A stretch of 64,000 nt of DNA from positions 27,624 through 91,623 of the forward strand of contig DAOUQF010000013.1 in the NCBI GenBank assembly GCA_030625815.1, given 5' to 3'. The stretch comes from Eubacteriales bacterium (lineage in GTDB: Bacteria > Bacillota > Clostridia > Tissierellales > GPF-1). Positions 61,881 to 64,000 of the stretch are shown one piece after another (within the stretch, counting starts at the first letter, position 1; each line of letters opens with the position of its first letter). Position numbers and translations under genes: made by a program. The notes beneath the pieces are model-generated. The model had not been told where the DNA came from, made no database searches, and saw nothing but the letters and a program-made list of their open reading frames with translations.

Positions 61881-61957
61881 GTAAAAGCAAGCCTTCCGAA
61901 AGGATGGCACGCAAAGTTCTGAGTCTAAGGCTGATTTCCATGCTATGACTGTCTAAC
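61881..61957 (+). ncRNA. Cyclic di-GMP-I (GEMM) riboswitch
   Basis: The conserved GEMM elements appear in order: AAAAGCAAGCC, a P2 stem TTCC-GAAA-GGAT with its GNRA tetraloop, the core GGCACGCAAAG, then GAGTCTAAGG (tetraloop receptor side) and ATGCTATGACTG closing P3. The expression platform is the adjacent terminator at 61955-61980. The controlled gene is the lipoprotein at 62056. Whether c-di-GMP turns it on or off cannot be read with certainty. Confidence 0.85.
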
Positions 61958-61980
61958 TGCCATAATGAGGCAGTTTTTTT
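61955..61980 (+). terminator. Riboswitch-controlled terminator
   Basis: Arms ACTGCC/GGCAGT are followed by seven T residues. The left arm abuts the 3' strand of the riboswitch, so formation of the terminator may compete with the aptamer. Confidence 0.8.
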
Positions 61981-62055
61981 ACGTTCACAAATACGGTGTG
62001 TTGAGAGGAGATTCACTCATCACGTTCGAAACACTTTTTTGATTGGGGGTAAATA

Positions 62056-62508
62056 ATGAAAGTTAAAAAAGGCATCAAAGTAATCGCATTAGTCGTGGTT
62101 GTAATGGTACTATTTAGCGGCTGTGTAATTCGAGGCGGCGGTCTAATTATGGATGCTTGCGCACCTCGTGATATGTCCACCTTTGGTATTAATGTAACAA
62201 TTGATGAATGTGGAACATCAGGACACTTTACGTACCTAGATAAACAAGCACGCATTAAACTTCATGGAGACGTTAAAAGTGCGATGATCATCGATGATCC
62301 TTGCCATCCTGGAGCAGTCGGCATGGTAGAGGGTGTATATACCGATCGATGTGGGGCTACAGGCGCAGCTTGCATTTTCCTTTATGATTCTGACCAAGCA
62401 GGCGCATTCAAATGTGAATATTTCGAAATGGATCTACTCAGCGGTCCACTTAAAGGCTATCACAAAGAAGGGCCTATGGCTCGCGGCAACTACAAAATTG
62501 AATATTAA
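62056..62508 (+). CDS. c-di-GMP-regulated cysteine-containing lipoprotein
   Basis: A 150-residue exported lipoprotein: hydrophobic signal at residues 8-21 with lipobox LFSGC (Cys22). The mature domain has further cysteines (near residues 34, 52, 82, 99, 106 and 116) and a beta-rich pattern (GHFTYLDKQARIKLHGDVKS, then VEGVYTDRCGATGAACIFLYD). This resembles extracellular domains of Gram-positive surface proteins that share a GHFTYxD...HG pattern. GGGGGT precedes the ATG. Function is unknown. Control by the upstream GEMM-I riboswitch points to a role in surface attachment or matrix. Confidence 0.8.
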   Translation: MKVKKGIKVIALVVVVMVLFSGCVIRGGGLIMDACAPRDMSTFGINVTIDECGTSGHFTYLDKQARIKLHGDVKSAMIIDDPCHPGAVGMVEGVYTDRCGATGAACIFLYDSDQAGAFKCEYFEMDLLSGPLKGYHKEGPMARGNYKIEY

Positions 62509-62603
62509 TAAAAAAACAAGCTAAAAACTCAACCTCTCAACACATCGATTGTTGCTCCATTTACAAAGCCAATACCAACTTTATAAAAAACGCACTTTGC
62601 AAA

Positions 62604-62645
62604 AATGCGGAGTGATCCAAATATAGGATCACTCCGCATTCTTTT
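62604..62645. terminator. Bidirectional terminator
   Basis: A perfect 14-bp stem (arms ATGCGGAGTGATCC/GGATCACTCCGCAT) between convergent genes, with A and T runs on either side. Confidence 0.9.
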
Positions 62646-62673
62646 GCTATTCTTCGCTTCGCTTACAACTTTC

Positions 62674-64000
62674 CTATGGCATAACTGGAATCAATACTAC
62701 CGCATGTGCTGCGATATAAACTTGACTAGGCATATCAGCAATACTGAATTCGAGTACACTAGTTGACCCTCCATATGGAAACTGTCCTGGACTCGCACTA
62801 TATTTGCTCCCCTTCATCGGAAGTTTTTCTTCTCCGATATAGAAGTGAACATCCTCCAAGATAACTCCACTTTCAACTATATATGTGACTCTCATCATAT
62901 TATCACCATACTGCTCAATCAATACCGTTCCAACATAGACATCTTGACCCGCATAAAGCTCCAACTCAATCGATCCATCAAGCGGAAGTGCAAATGGACC
63001 ATTCGTCCATCCCCATTGAGCCAAATCTAGATCTTCAAAGTCGATTGCTCCAGGTGATGCTGGATAATCATATGCGTATCGTCCCCAAGCCGTTTCGTCG
63101 GTGTAATGAATAATCGTCAACTCGGCCGGATCAGAATCAGTGATGTCATTTGGTAATCCTACTGGATTTGCATGAACAGTCGCCGTATCAACCAATGGCG
63201 AAGGATCCATTGCTGTTGTCCAATAATCAAAGCTCATGGTTACCGCTTCCCCTACTGCAAGTTCTGTTGGGAATACTGGCAATAAAGCTTGATGAATATC
63301 ATCCGTTACAACAACATTATGAAGTGGCCAATCTCCCGTATTGGTGATTGTAATGGTATAAGTTACCATTTCACCCGCCATAACTATATCTGGTGAAACA
63401 TCCTTTACAATCTCGATGGCCGGGTGAACCAAATCAGTTGTTGCTGTTGTCGTTATTGTATAGACATTCAGGAAGTCAAGCGGTGAAGCTGTTACTGTGA
63501 CTTCATTGATCAACGGATCTGGATCTTCAGGTTGTACAACATACGGAATTTCAATTAGTCGTTCTTGTCCCGGATCCAAACTAAAGAACATATCGGCTGG
63601 TGCCAGCCAAGGTGCTAACATTGGATCTGATAATTCAAACTCAAGCACCGGTGTGTCGTCGGAGCTTGTGTTTCTGACAAGAATTCTGTATTGAACTGTA
63701 TCTCCAGTTTTTGAAATTTCATCCGCGGTCTTCACAACTGTGAAGCTTGGCTGGAACAAGTTGATTTCATGGGAGTCTTCCACTCTTAATACATTCGGGA
63801 AGCCCTCCGGCGATGCTGTCGCTACCGCTGTGTTCATAAACGGATCAGCCGCAGCTCCGGGAATCGTAAACGGCACGGTAAATGTTTCGCTCGTACCCGG
63901 TGCCAGGTTGAACGGTTCATCCAATCCGATCAGCGCATCAACCACTCGACCAATCAAATTCGGCGTGTTGTCCGAACTTGAGTTGCCTACCGTGATGGTA
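62674..64000 (-). CDS. Large surface protein with DUF11-like repeats (5' end outside the window)
   Basis: The frame is open to the window edge, so only the C-terminal 440 or so residues are seen. It contains at least three related beta-sandwich repeats of about 100-120 residues, recognised by the recurring DP.(M/I/V)(N/D)..T.TA.P.GFPN-like ends and by TYTITITNTGDWPLHNVVVTDD. These are DUF11/conserved-repeat domains of cell-surface proteins. The last 140 residues form a different domain (WGRYAYDYPASPGAIDFEDLD). No LPxTG motif or C-terminal anchor is present, so attachment is by other means or it is secreted. Confidence 0.85.
   Translation of the reverse strand, partial: TITVGNSSSDNTPNLIGRVVDALIGLDEPFNLAPGTSETFTVPFTIPGAAADPFMNTAVATASPEGFPNVLRVEDSHEINLFQPSFTVVKTADEISKTGDTVQYRILVRNTSSDDTPVLEFELSDPMLAPWLAPADMFFSLDPGQERLIEIPYVVQPEDPDPLINEVTVTASPLDFLNVYTITTTATTDLVHPAIEIVKDVSPDIVMAGEMVTYTITITNTGDWPLHNVVVTDDIHQALLPVFPTELAVGEAVTMSFDYWTTAMDPSPLVDTATVHANPVGLPNDITDSDPAELTIIHYTDETAWGRYAYDYPASPGAIDFEDLDLAQWGWTNGPFALPLDGSIELELYAGQDVYVGTVLIEQYGDNMMRVTYIVESGVILEDVHFYIGEEKLPMKGSKYSASPGQFPYGGSTSVLEFSIADMPSQVYIAAHAVVLIPVMP

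Noticed and set aside
61693..61884. A 63-codon plus-strand frame before the riboswitch
   Set aside because: Composition is that of AT-rich intergenic DNA, there is no ribosome site, and it runs into the riboswitch.
1..64000. CRISPR arrays, tRNA, rRNA, transposases, integrases or prophage genes
   Set aside because: I found no regularly spaced repeats, no RNA gene signatures and no recombinase motifs in any frame with protein-like content.

Overview
The window looks like a chromosomal segment of an anaerobic, low-to-mid-GC Gram-positive bacterium (Bacillota, class Clostridia). The grounds are strong AGGAGG-type ribosome binding sites, many lipoproteins, a Gram-positive LexA box, a GEMM-I (c-di-GMP) riboswitch, Opu-type osmolyte transporters, a BusR-like regulator, a YesMN-type two-component system, and families common in Clostridia (TraX, TIGR02206, PucR). 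The genus cannot be named from the sequence alone. I see no rRNA, tRNA, CRISPR array or recognisable transposase. Most genes are on the minus strand.

Layout. 1-3.8 kb: a NapH-like membrane ferredoxin with a small partner, a patatin-like lipase and an esterase. 4-8.3 kb: a plus-strand aconitase / isocitrate dehydrogenase / citrate synthase operon (citrate to 2-oxoglutarate, for glutamate synthesis) behind a near-consensus promoter with a cre-like site. 8.4-19 kb: transporters, small enzymes and a five-gene operon (D-hydroxyacid dehydrogenase, TauE-like exporter, M19 dipeptidase, tocopherol-cyclase-like protein, TraX), then a YheO regulator with RidA. 19-25 kb: a truncated tag glycosylase, threonine aldolase, and an ArsR-type regulator with two paralogous MFS exporters behind a clear palindromic operator. 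24.8-29.2 kb: a YesN/YesM two-component system whose kinase is frameshifted, then a flavinylated lipoprotein reductase. 29.3-30.9 kb: an SOS-controlled Y-family polymerase with a small partner.

30.8-36.2 kb is a mosaic. An osmolyte ABC operon and a BusR-like (GntR plus RCK_C) regulator sit between two partial direct copies of a short segment (end of the polymerase partner gene, terminator, cupin gene). Each copy has lost a different part, and an EamA fragment is fused to one of them. 36.3-40.3 kb: an NhaC antiporter, an opine-type dehydrogenase and a PucR regulator. 40.5-42.4 kb: AzlC, AzlD and a TrmB-like regulator behind a consensus promoter embedded in a nested palindrome. 44-52.7 kb: a polyol/sugar operon (LacI regulator, ABC importer, two iron-type alcohol dehydrogenases, FGGY kinase) behind repeated perfect operators. 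53-55.5 kb: a second osmolyte ABC system. 55.7-61.4 kb: single genes, including a YgjP-like metallopeptidase with an in-frame stop and a probable small pseudogene. 61.8-62.5 kb: a c-di-GMP riboswitch with terminator controlling a cysteine-containing lipoprotein. The right edge cuts a large surface protein built of DUF11-like repeats.

Taken together the region serves amino-acid and polyol catabolism, osmolyte uptake under apparent second-messenger control, and cell-surface output under c-di-GMP control. Four genes carry disruptions (tag, yesM, the YgjP gene, and a small gene near 58.8 kb). These may be real decay or sequence errors.
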